Below are positions 20,882 through 29,625 of a DNA stretch of 64,000 nucleotides, one piece after another. The notes below the pieces were generated by a model that had not been told where the DNA came from, did no database searches, and saw only the letters and a list, made by a program, of their open reading frames with translations. This DNA comes from CAVSJJ01 sp963728395 (lineage in GTDB: Bacteria; Actinomycetota; Actinomycetes; Actinomycetales; Dermatophilaceae), in contig CAVSJJ010000001.1 in the NCBI GenBank assembly GCA_963728395.1, forward strand, positions 1-64,000, read 5' to 3'. Position 1 is the first letter of the stretch; every line of letters begins with the position of its first letter. Made by a program: the position numbers and the translations under genes.

Positions 20882-21295
20882 CTAGCCGATGCCTCCGATC
20901 AGGGTGCTGGGCGTGACGATGAGCCCGGCCTTGCGCCATGCCTGCCCCGCCGCGTCGATGTCGGCCGTCGGGACGAGGATCCAGTCGGTGTCGAACGTGG
21001 ACAGGGCGAGGATGCTGATCCGCGCCGCCACGAGTGGGTGGAGGATCGAGTGCATGATCCCGATCATGCCGAACTCGAGCGGCCCGGCGATCTCGACGGC
21101 GCGGAAGGGACCCTCGCGGCGCGGCCCGTCGGGCACGAGGTCGGCACGGCAGACGAGTGAGGTCTCCTCGGCGGTCCGGGTGATCGAGCCGATCGGTCCC
21201 GGCGTCCAGTCCCATCCCGGGTCCTCATCCGGCCCGAGACGGACGACGAGGAGGTCCTCCGGGTGCGTCATCAGATGCAGCGGTGTCCGGCTCAC
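20882..21295 (-). CDS. ACT-domain protein inside arg operon (CASTOR-like)
   Basis: A 137-residue protein containing an ACT_7-type amino-acid-binding domain. The stretch EFGMIGIMHSILHPLVAARI, then SILALSTFDTDWILVP and a final AWRKAGLIV helix, is the hallmark of the small CASTOR/ACT_7 family. It sits between argC and argJ with a GTGA overlap on one side and an abutting stop/start on the other, so it is made with the arginine enzymes. A role as an arginine or acetylated-intermediate sensor is inference; the animal CASTOR1 protein of the same domain family binds arginine. The start is the GTG overlapping argC. Confidence 0.75.
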   Translation of the reverse strand: MSRTPLHLMTHPEDLLVVRLGPDEDPGWDWTPGPIGSITRTAEETSLVCRADLVPDGPRREGPFRAVEIAGPLEFGMIGIMHSILHPLVAARISILALSTFDTDWILVPTADIDAAGQAWRKAGLIVTPSTLIGGIG

Positions 21296-22332
21296 GGCGC
21301 CACCCCCGCGACGGGCAGGCCGGTCGTCTCCGGCAGGCCGAGGGCGAGGTTGAGGCACTGGACGGCGGCGCCGGCCGTGCCCTTCGTCAGGTTGTCGACG
21401 GCGGCGACGGCCACGACCCGGCCGACCCGTTCGTCGAGCACGACCTGGAGGTGGACGCTGTTGGAGCCGAGGACGTTGGCCGTCGACGGCCAGAGGCCCT
21501 CGGGCAGCAGGTGGACGAACGCCTCGTCGGCGTAGGCGTCCTCCCACGCGGCGCGCACCGACCGCCCGCTCGTCCCGGGGACGACCTTGGCGGTCGCCGT
21601 GGCGAGGATGCCTCGGGACATCGGCGCCAACGTCGGCGTGAACGAGACGGTCACCGCGCCGGCCCCCGCGGCGGAGAGGTTCTGTTCGATCTCGGGGGTA
21701 TGCCGGTGCCCCCCACCGACGCCGTAGGGCGACATCGAGCCCATCACCTCCGCGCCGAGCAGGTGCGGCTTGAGCGCCCTGCCGGCACCGCTGGTGCCCG
21801 ACGCCGCGACGACCGTGATGTCGTCCGACAGCAGGACGCCGGCGGCGAGGCCAGGTGCGAGGGCGAGCGACACGGCGGTGGGGTAGCAGCCGGGCACGGC
21901 GATCCGCCGGGCGCCGACGAGCCGGTCACGCGCCTTCCCGCGGGCCCCGACGAGCTCGGGCATGCCGTACGGCCAGGACCCGGCATACGGGGTGTCGTAG
22001 AAGGCAGCCCACGCCTCTGCGGAGGCGAGCCGGAAGTCGGCGCCGCAGTCGATGACGACGACGTCCTCCGGCAGCGCCGCGGCGACGGCCGCCGAGTGAC
22101 CATGCGGGAGGGCGAGGGCGACGACGTCGTGGCCGGCCAACGTCTCGACCGAGGTGTCGAGCAGGACCCTGTCGCCGAGGGGCGTCAGGTGGGGGTGGAC
22201 CGACCGGAGCGGGGCGCCGGCGTTCGACGACGCGGTGAGCGCGCCGATCTCGACCTCCGGGTGAGCGAGGAGCAGCCGGAGCAGCTCACCCCCGGCATAC
22301 CCGCTCGCACCGGCGACCGCAACAGTGACCAT
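21292..22332 (-). CDS. argC: N-acetyl-gamma-glutamyl-phosphate reductase
   Basis: A 346-residue NADPH-dependent reductase, first gene of the arg operon. The nucleotide loop GASGYAGGELLRLL is at the N-terminus, the catalytic Cys lies in VPGCYPTA, and the catalytic His region is GGGHRHTPEIEQ. The ATG at 22332 follows a TATAGT -10 box by 8 bases and lacks a ribosome binding site, so it is probably leaderless and directly blocked by ArgR bound at the overlapping palindrome. Confidence 0.96.
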   Translation of the reverse strand: MVTVAVAGASGYAGGELLRLLLAHPEVEIGALTASSNAGAPLRSVHPHLTPLGDRVLLDTSVETLAGHDVVALALPHGHSAAVAAALPEDVVVIDCGADFRLASAEAWAAFYDTPYAGSWPYGMPELVGARGKARDRLVGARRIAVPGCYPTAVSLALAPGLAAGVLLSDDITVVAASGTSGAGRALKPHLLGAEVMGSMSPYGVGGGHRHTPEIEQNLSAAGAGAVTVSFTPTLAPMSRGILATATAKVVPGTSGRSVRAAWEDAYADEAFVHLLPEGLWPSTANVLGSNSVHLQVVLDERVGRVVAVAAVDNLTKGTAGAAVQCLNLALGLPETTGLPVAGVAP

Positions 22333-22370
22333 GGTGCATGACTATACACAAGGAAGAAGGAGTATTCACG
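22333..22370 (-). promoter_or_regulatory. arg operon promoter with ARG-box-like operator
   Basis: The minus strand carries TGTATAGTCATGCA (22335-22348), an imperfect palindrome of the TGNAT...ATNCA type typical of ARG boxes. The -10 hexamer TATAGT (22341-22346) lies inside it, 8 bases before the argC ATG. A second AT-rich GTGAATACTCC stretch (about 22358-22368) may be a second half-box. Local AT content is far above the surroundings. Confidence 0.6.
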
Positions 22371-22430
22371 CGCCGTCGCGCCTGCCGGAGGGGTCGGGGG
22401 ACGCGGCGGGTGCCGGCCGGGTCCGCGCAG

Positions 22431-23165
22431 CTACGTCAGCGGGTCGTGCTCGCCGTAGCCGCGCAGAGCGATCGTCCGCGCGTCCGCGCCCAGGCCCTCC
22501 TCGGCGACCCGGGCCAGGGTGTCGAGGTCGTCGGATCCGGCGCGGACCATCCGGCCGGCCCACGGGTCGAGACGCCCCTCGGCCATGGCGAGCGCCATGG
22601 CCGTCACGTCCTCCGGAGCGGTCCAGTCCGTACGGTCGCGATGGATGGTCATCCCCCGGGTCAGGTCGGTGACGACGACCCCCGGCGAGAGGTCGAAGGC
22701 GTGGATACCGTGCCGCGCACCGTCGAGTTCGGTCGAGCCGGTCAACCGGGCCAGGGCCGCCTTGCTCACGCTGTAGGCGGAGGAGAGCGGGCGCGGGGCG
22801 GTGGCCGCGGCGGAGTTGAGGTTGATGATCCGCCCTCCCCCGCTCTCGCGCATGTGTCGGCCCACGGCGCGGGTCAGCAGGTAGGCGCCGAGGACGTTGA
22901 CCTCCATCGTCCGCCACCAGTCCTCGGGGTCGGAGTCGAGCAACCCGACCTCGGCATCGATGACGCCGGCATTGTTGACGAGGACGTCGATCCGGCCATG
23001 CCGGGCGAGGATGTCCTCGACCCACCGCTCGACCGCCCGCCGGTCGGTCACCGGGGCGACCGCCGTCGACCCGCGCTCGACGACCCAGCCGGCGGCCTCG
23101 AGTGCGTCGGCGATGTAGCGGCCGATGCCGCGCGAGGCCCCGGTGACGACGGCGACCCCGGTCAC
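22431..23165 (-). CDS. Short-chain dehydrogenase/reductase
   Basis: A 244-residue classical SDR, an NAD(P)-dependent oxidoreductase of unknown substrate. Motifs are TGASRGIG (cofactor loop), NNAG, a catalytic Ser in NLNSAAA and the YSVSK Tyr-Lys pair, then a LSPGVVVTDL segment. It is the last gene of the pheS-pheT transcript: its GTG start overlaps the pheT stop. Cofactor and substrate cannot be read from the sequence alone. Confidence 0.9.
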   Translation of the reverse strand: MTGVAVVTGASRGIGRYIADALEAAGWVVERGSTAVAPVTDRRAVERWVEDILARHGRIDVLVNNAGVIDAEVGLLDSDPEDWWRTMEVNVLGAYLLTRAVGRHMRESGGGRIINLNSAAATAPRPLSSAYSVSKAALARLTGSTELDGARHGIHAFDLSPGVVVTDLTRGMTIHRDRTDWTAPEDVTAMALAMAEGRLDPWAGRMVRAGSDDLDTLARVAEEGLGADARTIALRGYGEHDPLT

Positions 23166-25723
23166 GTCCGCTGCACCGCCCCGACCCGTTCGGCCGCGGC
23201 GGCGGTGGCGGCGTCGCGCAGGGAGCTCACCTCGTCGGTGACGAGGGTGCGGTCGGCCGCCCGGAAGCTGAGCCGGTAGGCGAGCGACTTCTTCTCCGGA
23301 CCCACCTGGTCACCGCGGTAGACGTCGAACAGCGTCAGGGCCTCCAGTCTTTCCCCTGCGCCGCTGCGCAGCGCCGCCTCGACCTCGGCCGCCGGGACGG
23401 CCTCGTCGACGACGAGCGCGACGTCGGTGTGGGCGACGGGGTAGGTCGACAGCGCGCTCGCCTGCACGGGGGTGCCGGTGGCGACGACGAGGGCGTCGAC
23501 GCTCAGCTCGCCCGCCACCGTGCGCGGTGGCAGGGACAGCGCCGCGCACACCGTGGGGTGCAGCTCGCCCGCGAGGCCGACGACGACGCTCGGGTCGCCG
23601 GCGAGGACGACCTCGACACAGCGTCCCGGGTGGTACGGCGGCTCGGCTGCCGCCCGGACGAGGAGGTCGAGGCCGAGCGCGCGACCGGCCTCGACGGCCC
23701 AGCCGACCGCGTCCGCGGCCTCGAACCGACGCGCCTGGCCCCAGGGACCGGCCGGCATCGCCTCGCCGGCCGCCGCGACCGCCACGTGGCGCGGCTGGTC
23801 GGGTACCGCCGCGAGGATGGCCTCGACCGTCCCGTCGTCCGGGCGCCGGTCGACGCCGACGACCGGCGCGGCCGGCTGGTCCGGCCGGCCCCTCGTGACC
23901 AGCCCCATCTCGTAGACCGCGACGTCACGCGAGCCCCGCGCGAGGTTGCGCCCGAGCGTGTCGAGCAGCGTGTCGAGGACCGAGGTCCGCATGAGCGGTG
24001 CCTCGTCCTGCAGCGGGTTGGCGAGCCGGACGGTGAGCCGGCGCGGGTCATCCGCGGCATACCCGAGGGCGTCGAACCGCTCCGGAGCCACGAACGGGTA
24101 GGACAGGACCTCGACGAGGCCCTGCTGCGCCAGGGTGGCAGCGATGACCCGGCGCACCCGCTGGCCGTGGGTGAGTCCGCGGCCGCCGACCGCCCGGGGC
24201 AGGACCGACGGGATCGCGTCGTAGCCGCGGACCCGGGCCACCTCCTCGACGAGGTCGGGCCCGTCGGTGAGGTCGGGGCGCCAGCTCGGCGGGGTGACCA
24301 GGACGCTGCCCGGCTCGGCGCCGGGAGCGAGGGCGCAGCCGATGGCCTCGAGCGTCGCCGTCACCTCCTCCGGCGGGTAGACCAGGCCGACGTATGCCGT
24401 CGGCAGACCGAGATCCATGGTGATCGCCTCGCGGGGGGCCACCTCGCCGACGTCGGTGCCGCCGCCGTCGACGGCTCCTCCGCCGAAGCGGACGAGCAGG
24501 TCCGCCGCGAGCTGGGCGGCGGTCCCGGCGACGGCCGGGTCGACGCCCCGCTCGAAGCGCTTGGACGCCTCGGTGACGAGGCGGTGCCGCCGGGAGGTGC
24601 GGGCGACGCTCACCGGGTCGAAGTGGGCGGCCTCGAGCAGGACGTTCGTCGTCCCGGCGGAGACCTCCGAGAACTCCCCGCCCATGACGCCGGCCAGGCC
24701 GAGCACACGCTCGCCCCCACGGGTGATGACCAGGTCCTCCGGGTCCAGGGCGCGCTCGACGTCGTCGAGGGTGCGCAGCGTCTCGCCCGGGCGTGCACGA
24801 CGCACGACGATCTCGCCGCTGAGGTCGTCGAGGTCGAAGGCGTGCAGCGGCTGTCCCAGCAGCATCATGACGTAGTTCGTCACGTCGACGGCCAGGCTGA
24901 TCGGCCGCATCCCGACCTCGGTGAGCCGGCGCTTCATCCAGGCCGGGGAGGCAGCCGAGGCGTCGATGCCGCGCACGACGCGGGCGACGTACCGGTCGCA
25001 CCCGGGCACCCCGTGCAGGGGCGCCTCGTCGACGACGCGCACGGCATACCCGTCGCTCCCCGGCGGATCGACCGGCACGGCATCCGCCGACGCTGGATCG
25101 TCGAAGGGTGCGCCCGTCGCGAGGGCGTACTCCCGGGCCACGCCGCGCATCGAGAAGCAGTAGCCGCGGTCCGGGGTGACGTTGACCTCGACCGTCTCGC
25201 CGTCGAGCCCGAGCAGCGAGAGGGCGTCGGAGCCGGGCACGAGACGCGCGAGCGCCGCGTCGTCCCCGGTGAACCAGTCGGTGAGGACGATGATGCCGTC
25301 GTGGTCCTCGCCGAGACCGAGCTCCCGGGCCGAGCAGATCATCCCTGCCGAGACGTGTCCGTAGGTCTTTCGGGCCGAGATCTCGAACGGACCGTCCGGC
25401 CCCGGCAGGGTGCCGCCGGGGAGAATGACGGCGACGAGATCGCCGGGCGCGAAGTTGTGGGCACCGCACACGATGCCCTGCGGCTCGCCGGTCCCGTTGG
25501 CGGCCCCGACGTCGACCTGGCACCAGTTGATCGTCCTGCCGTTCTTCTGCGGTTCGGGGCGCATCTGCAGGACCCGCCCGACGACGAGTGGTCCGCCGAC
25601 CTCACCCGAATGCAGCTCCTCCTCCTCCAGGCCGACGCTGACGAGGCTCTCGGCGATCTCGTGCCCGGTGACTCCGGGGGCGACGTGCGCCAGCTCACGC
25701 AGCCACTCGACGGGAACGCGCAT
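23162..25723 (-). CDS. pheT: Phenylalanyl-tRNA synthetase beta subunit
   Basis: An 853-residue beta chain of the heterotetrameric enzyme that charges tRNA-Phe. It opens with MRVPVEWLRELAHVAPG, then an EMAP-like tRNA-binding domain (INWCQVDVG, IVCGAHNFAPGD), B3/B4 editing region, B5 domain (RHRLVTEASKRFERGVDP), the catalytic-like core, and a C-terminal FDX-ACB anticodon domain (LSTYPVAHTDVALVV, EKKSLAYRLSF). Length is near the 800-830 residues of relatives. It starts one base past the pheS stop. Confidence 0.96.
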   Translation of the reverse strand: MRVPVEWLRELAHVAPGVTGHEIAESLVSVGLEEEELHSGEVGGPLVVGRVLQMRPEPQKNGRTINWCQVDVGAANGTGEPQGIVCGAHNFAPGDLVAVILPGGTLPGPDGPFEISARKTYGHVSAGMICSARELGLGEDHDGIIVLTDWFTGDDAALARLVPGSDALSLLGLDGETVEVNVTPDRGYCFSMRGVAREYALATGAPFDDPASADAVPVDPPGSDGYAVRVVDEAPLHGVPGCDRYVARVVRGIDASAASPAWMKRRLTEVGMRPISLAVDVTNYVMMLLGQPLHAFDLDDLSGEIVVRRARPGETLRTLDDVERALDPEDLVITRGGERVLGLAGVMGGEFSEVSAGTTNVLLEAAHFDPVSVARTSRRHRLVTEASKRFERGVDPAVAGTAAQLAADLLVRFGGGAVDGGGTDVGEVAPREAITMDLGLPTAYVGLVYPPEEVTATLEAIGCALAPGAEPGSVLVTPPSWRPDLTDGPDLVEEVARVRGYDAIPSVLPRAVGGRGLTHGQRVRRVIAATLAQQGLVEVLSYPFVAPERFDALGYAADDPRRLTVRLANPLQDEAPLMRTSVLDTLLDTLGRNLARGSRDVAVYEMGLVTRGRPDQPAAPVVGVDRRPDDGTVEAILAAVPDQPRHVAVAAAGEAMPAGPWGQARRFEAADAVGWAVEAGRALGLDLLVRAAAEPPYHPGRCVEVVLAGDPSVVVGLAGELHPTVCAALSLPPRTVAGELSVDALVVATGTPVQASALSTYPVAHTDVALVVDEAVPAAEVEAALRSGAGERLEALTLFDVYRGDQVGPEKKSLAYRLSFRAADRTLVTDEVSSLRDAATAAAAERVGAVQRT

Positions 25724-25724
25724 G

Positions 25725-26819
25725 TCAGATCTCCATCCCGAACTGGCGGGAGAAGCGCACGTCCCCCTCGACGATGTCGTGCATGTCGGCCACTCCGTGT
25801 CGCAGCATGAGCGAGCGCTCGATGCCGAGGCCGAAGGCGAACCCGGTGTAGCGGTCGGAGTCGATGCCACTCGCGATGAGGACCCGGCGGTTGACCATCC
25901 CCGAACCGCCGACCTCGATCCATCCGGTGCCGCCGCAGGTACGACAGCCGACGTCCTCGCCATGGCAGATCCAGCAGCGGCAGTCGATCTCGGCGCTCGG
26001 CTCGGTGAACGGGAAGTACGAGGGCCGCAACCGGGTCACCGTGTCCTCGCCGAACAGCTGGCGGACGAAGGCGTCGAGGCTTCCCTTGAGGTGGGCCATC
26101 GTGATGCCCTCGTCGACGACGAGCCCCTCGAACTGGTGGAAGACCGGGGTGTGGGTCGCGTCGAGCTCGTCGGTCCGGAACACCTTGCCCGGGCACAGGA
26201 GGTAGATGGGCGGCTCGGTCTCGAGCATCGTGCGGATCTGGACCGGCGAGGTGTGCGTGCGCAGGACGAGGCCGGAGCCGGGCGGCTCGACGAAGAAGGT
26301 GTCCTGCATCTGTCGGGCCGGGTGGTCCGGGCCGAGGTTGAGGGCGTCGAAGTTGAGCCACTCGCTCTCGACCTCGGGGCCCTCGGCGATCTCCCAGCCC
26401 AGGCCGACGAAGATGTCCTCGACCCGTTCCGCGACGAGCGAGATGGGATGACGCGCACCGATCCGGCGCCGGGGCACCCGAACGGTGAGGTCGAGTGCCT
26501 CCTCGGTGAGGATGCGCGCATCCCGCTCGGCCTCGAGCTCGGCCTGCCGCTCGGTGAAGGCGCGGGCGACGGCCCCCTTCGCCTGGCCGACCCGCTTGCC
26601 GGCCTCGGCCTTGGCGCTCGGCGGCAGCGCCCCGATCTCCCGGTTGGCCAGGGCGAGTGGGCTCTTGTCGCCCTGGTGCGCGCTGCGCGCCGCCTTGAGC
26701 TGCTCGAGGGTGCCCGCGGCGGCCGCCGCGGCGAGCGCGGCCGCGGCGGCGGCCTCGACGGCCTGGGGGTCGAGGGCGGCGACCTCGACGGGGTCGTAGC
26801 TGGTGTTGGGTCCGGACAT
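25725..26819 (-). CDS. pheS: Phenylalanyl-tRNA synthetase alpha subunit
   Basis: A 364-residue catalytic alpha chain. Class II motifs are visible: ARQMQDTFFV with LRTHTSPVQIRTM (motif 2 region), FRTDELDATHTPVFHQFEGL, and the motif 3 block FAFGLGIERSLMLRHG. A CWICHGEDVGCRTCGGTGW stretch with four Cys residues is typical of actinobacterial PheS. The start is uncertain: the ATG at 26819 (MSGPNTSYD) is preferred; a GTG at 26828 adds three residues. A poly-Ala helical segment follows the N-terminus. Confidence 0.95.
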   Translation of the reverse strand: MSGPNTSYDPVEVAALDPQAVEAAAAAALAAAAAAGTLEQLKAARSAHQGDKSPLALANREIGALPPSAKAEAGKRVGQAKGAVARAFTERQAELEAERDARILTEEALDLTVRVPRRRIGARHPISLVAERVEDIFVGLGWEIAEGPEVESEWLNFDALNLGPDHPARQMQDTFFVEPPGSGLVLRTHTSPVQIRTMLETEPPIYLLCPGKVFRTDELDATHTPVFHQFEGLVVDEGITMAHLKGSLDAFVRQLFGEDTVTRLRPSYFPFTEPSAEIDCRCWICHGEDVGCRTCGGTGWIEVGGSGMVNRRVLIASGIDSDRYTGFAFGLGIERSLMLRHGVADMHDIVEGDVRFSRQFGMEI

Positions 26820-26854
26820 CGCTTCCACTTCTCGCTGTCGGTGCGGCGGGCCCG

Positions 26855-26860
26855 AGTCTA
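26855..26860 (-). promoter_or_regulatory. -10 box of pheST
   Basis: TAGACT on the minus strand, about 35 bases before the pheS start, giving a leader of roughly 30 bases. No convincing -35 box. Confidence 0.4.
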
Positions 26861-27088
26861 GGGGGCGCGCCGAGGGGTCCGAGTCAGCCTTCGGGCGGCC
26901 GGATACCGGTGCGCGGCTCAGCCGCGCGCGGTCCCCGCGCCCGAAGGCACGGTAAATCGCCGCGGGGCGCGCAGCGGGATGTCACGGCGGTCGCTCACCC
27001 GGGTAGCCTCTCCCGGCCCCGGGTCCGTCGCAACCGCGTTCCACCGCGTGGGCGGGGCGTGGCACCGGCGCGGCCGCGGTGGCCGACG

Positions 27089-28312
27089 TCAGGCGTTGGT
27101 CGCGGCCCCCTGCGGCGTCGGGAGGACCAGCGGCTGCGCGCGGCGGCCGAACCGGGTCGCCGCGAGGCCGACGACGGCGACGGCGAGACCCCCGAGGGCG
27201 ACGGCGGCGAACCCCGCACCCGGATGTCCCACGTGGTCGATGGCGAAACCGGCGAGGGGCGCGCCGACGGCTCCGCCGGCGGTGAGGGCCGAGCCATGCC
27301 ACCCCATCGCCTCGCCACGCGAGAGGGCCGGGACGATCCGGGTGGCCTGGTCGATCGTCGCCGTGATCGTCGGCGCGCAGAACAGCCCCGCGACGAAGGC
27401 GAGGGCACCCAGCGCAGACATCGAGCCGGCGAGGGCGAGGGGGAAGGTGACGACGGCGAGGGCGGCGAGCAGCCACGAGGCGGCGATCGAGCGGTGCAGG
27501 GCCCCGTAGAGGAGCCCGCCGACGAGGGAACCGAGCCCCCACAGGGCGAGGATGATGCCGATCGCCGAGGGCGAGCCGAGCACCCGCACCGACGCGACGA
27601 TGGCCAGGTCCGAGCCGGACAGGACGAGGGTCGCGGCGGCGGCGGCCGCGAGGACACCGATGAACGGCAGCCGCAGCCAGGCGCGCCGCGGCGCGGGCGA
27701 CGCGTCGGCCCCGACCTCGCCCGAGCCCTTGAGCCGCGGGTTGACGACGGCGAGGAGGATGCCGCCGGCGACGCCGAGCATCTGCACCACGAGGATGACC
27801 CATGACGTCCCCCACTGGGCGGCGACGGCGATGGCGACGGCCGGGGCGACGATGTAGGACACCTCGATCGCCGCGCTGTCGAGCGCGATGGCGGTGCGGC
27901 GGTCCTCCTCGGCGACGACGGCCATGACCGCCTGGCGCACGATCGAGAAGGACGGGAGCGCGAACGCCTGGGCGACGGCGACGAGCACGAGCAGCGCCCA
28001 GTAGCCGACCCATGGGGCGATCGACCAGGCGACGAAGGCCACGGCGACGGACGGGACGGCGACCCGGCGCAGCCCGACCTGGTCGAGCAGCCGCCCGCGC
28101 CAGGGGCCGCTCACGGCGGTCGCGATCGTCGCCACCGCCGCGACGAGACCGGCCTGGGCGTAGGTGCCGTGCAGGGTCGTCACCACGTGGACGGTGACCA
28201 GGACCGAGATCGCGAATGCCGGCATCCGCACAAGGGTGCCGAGCAGGAGAACCGCGCGCAGCTCTCGGACGCTGAGGGCCCGCTTGTAGGGGGCGCTCGA
28301 CAGAACGGTCAC
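27089..28312 (-). CDS. Major facilitator superfamily transporter
   Basis: A 407-residue membrane protein with about twelve hydrophobic segments and the MFS loop pattern GRLLDQVGLRRVAV between helices 2 and 3. It belongs to the exporter-like MFS group; the cargo cannot be inferred. The start is a GTG. Its upstream region holds four TTGAC repeats spaced at about 11-base multiples, suggesting specific regulation. It stands alone, transcribed in the same direction as the kinase gene but separated from it by 230 bases. Confidence 0.88.
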   Translation of the reverse strand: MTVLSSAPYKRALSVRELRAVLLLGTLVRMPAFAISVLVTVHVVTTLHGTYAQAGLVAAVATIATAVSGPWRGRLLDQVGLRRVAVPSVAVAFVAWSIAPWVGYWALLVLVAVAQAFALPSFSIVRQAVMAVVAEEDRRTAIALDSAAIEVSYIVAPAVAIAVAAQWGTSWVILVVQMLGVAGGILLAVVNPRLKGSGEVGADASPAPRRAWLRLPFIGVLAAAAAATLVLSGSDLAIVASVRVLGSPSAIGIILALWGLGSLVGGLLYGALHRSIAASWLLAALAVVTFPLALAGSMSALGALAFVAGLFCAPTITATIDQATRIVPALSRGEAMGWHGSALTAGGAVGAPLAGFAIDHVGHPGAGFAAVALGGLAVAVVGLAATRFGRRAQPLVLPTPQGAATNA

Positions 28313-28365
28313 GATTGATGACCATGTCAGCGCTTCCCCGCGCGCGCGAGGGGCTCGCGGGAGTC

Positions 28366-28424
28366 TTGACCGTTCTCACGCGAGATTTGACTCATACCGA
28401 AAATCGCCTTGACCGACCCTTGAC
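28366..28424 (-). repeat. Phased GGTCAAG direct repeats upstream of MFS gene
   Basis: Four copies of GTCAA on the minus strand (TTGAC on the plus strand at 28366, 28387, 28409 and 28420), three of them as GGTCAAG. Spacings are 21, 22 and 11 bases, i.e. whole turns of the helix, as in operators bound by tandem protomers. They lie 54 to 112 bases before the MFS start codon. Confidence 0.6.
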
Positions 28425-28542
28425 CATGTCGGTTCCCACGGCTGGTGAGCGACGTCGGAGACGGCACGAGATCCGGTGCTCGATCCCCGCGCGTGAGGCC
28501 GGCAGCCGGCGGGTGGCAGACCGAGAGCTCCCGACGCGCCGC

Positions 28543-29613
28543 TCAGGCGGGCTCGAGGGCCGGGCGCGGGAAGGTCGCCAAGATCAGCGCGCCGCCGCCC
28601 GGCGCCTCGTCCACGAGCACCCGTCCACCGTGGGCCTCGACGAGCCCGCGCACGATGTAGAGGCCGAGGCCGGTGCTCCCTGCGGTCCGGCCGTGCCAGA
28701 AGCGCGAGAAGACGACCTCACGCTTCTCGACCGGTATGCCGGGGCCGTCGTCGGACACCGCGAGCGAGACCCCCCCGTCGGCCGGGCGACAGTGCAGCCC
28801 GACCGTGCCGTTGCCATGTTTGAGTGCGTTCTCGACGAGGTTGGCAAGGATCTGGTCGAGCCGGTCCGGGTCGGCCCAGATCTCCTCCCCGCCGTCGGCG
28901 ACGTCGATGGCGAACCGGTCCGGCTCGACGCCGGTCGCGGCATACCGCTCGACATGCCGGGTGAAGGCGGAGCGCGCGTCGAGCGGCTGGGCGTGGATGC
29001 GGAGCCGGCCCGAGTCGATCCGGGAGACGTCGAGCAGCTCGGTGATGAGCCGGGTCACCCGGTCGGCGTCGGCCTCGATCGTCTCGAGCATGAGGCGCTT
29101 CTGCTCGTCGGAGAAGCGGTCCCAGCGCCGCAGCAGGGTCGAGGAGAAGCCCTTGACGCCGGTCAACGGCGAGCGCAGCTCGTGCGAGATCGTCGAGATG
29201 AGCGCCGCGTGGTCGGCCTCGGCCCGGCGCCGCGCCTCGGCGTCACGCAGGGCGCAGACGACCGACTGGACCGGCTCGCTCCGGCCGGGGCGGAGGTAGC
29301 GGGCGGTGAGGAGCACCTCGTTGCCGTTGGGCAGCAGGAGGAGCTTCTCGCGGTGGCCGGTGCGGGTCCGCAGCCCGGACCACGGGTCGGTCAGCGCCCA
29401 CCAGGAGTCGCCGTTGGAGTCCTGGAAGGGCAACGCCTCCCGGATGTCGCGGCCGACCACCGACTCCCGCGGGAGGCCGGTGATGCGCTCGGCCGGCTCG
29501 TTCATGAACCGGACGGTCGGCGCCCCTCCGACGGTCGTGATGATGCCGTCGGGAAGCAGCTCCGCGGCGTCCACCGCCGTCGACGGGAAACGCGACGGCG
29601 TGGGAGGGGCCAT
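28543..29613 (-). CDS. Soluble PAS-type sensor histidine kinase
   Basis: A 356-residue histidine kinase without membrane segments. An N-terminal PAS-like domain (about residues 12-120, RFMNEPAERITGLPRESVVG) is followed by a HisKA domain with the phospho-accepting His in STISHELRSPLTG near residue 142, and a HATPase domain with NLVENALKHG (N box), DDGPGIP (G1 box) and GLGLYIV (G2 box). No response regulator is nearby, so its partner is elsewhere. It starts at an ATG 6 bases after a TAGATT box that includes the stop codon of the upstream methyltransferase gene. A kinase in this position near pheS is known in other actinobacteria. Confidence 0.9.
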   Translation of the reverse strand: MAPPTPSRFPSTAVDAAELLPDGIITTVGGAPTVRFMNEPAERITGLPRESVVGRDIREALPFQDSNGDSWWALTDPWSGLRTRTGHREKLLLLPNGNEVLLTARYLRPGRSEPVQSVVCALRDAEARRRAEADHAALISTISHELRSPLTGVKGFSSTLLRRWDRFSDEQKRLMLETIEADADRVTRLITELLDVSRIDSGRLRIHAQPLDARSAFTRHVERYAATGVEPDRFAIDVADGGEEIWADPDRLDQILANLVENALKHGNGTVGLHCRPADGGVSLAVSDDGPGIPVEKREVVFSRFWHGRTAGSTGLGLYIVRGLVEAHGGRVLVDEAPGGGALILATFPRPALEPA

Positions 29614-29619
29614 GTGGCG

Positions 29620-29625
29620 AATCTA
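29620..29625 (-). promoter_or_regulatory. -10 box of kinase gene, overlapping upstream stop codon
   Basis: TAGATT, whose first three bases are the TAG stop of the methyltransferase gene. It ends 6 bases before the kinase ATG, giving a leaderless transcript. Confidence 0.45.
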
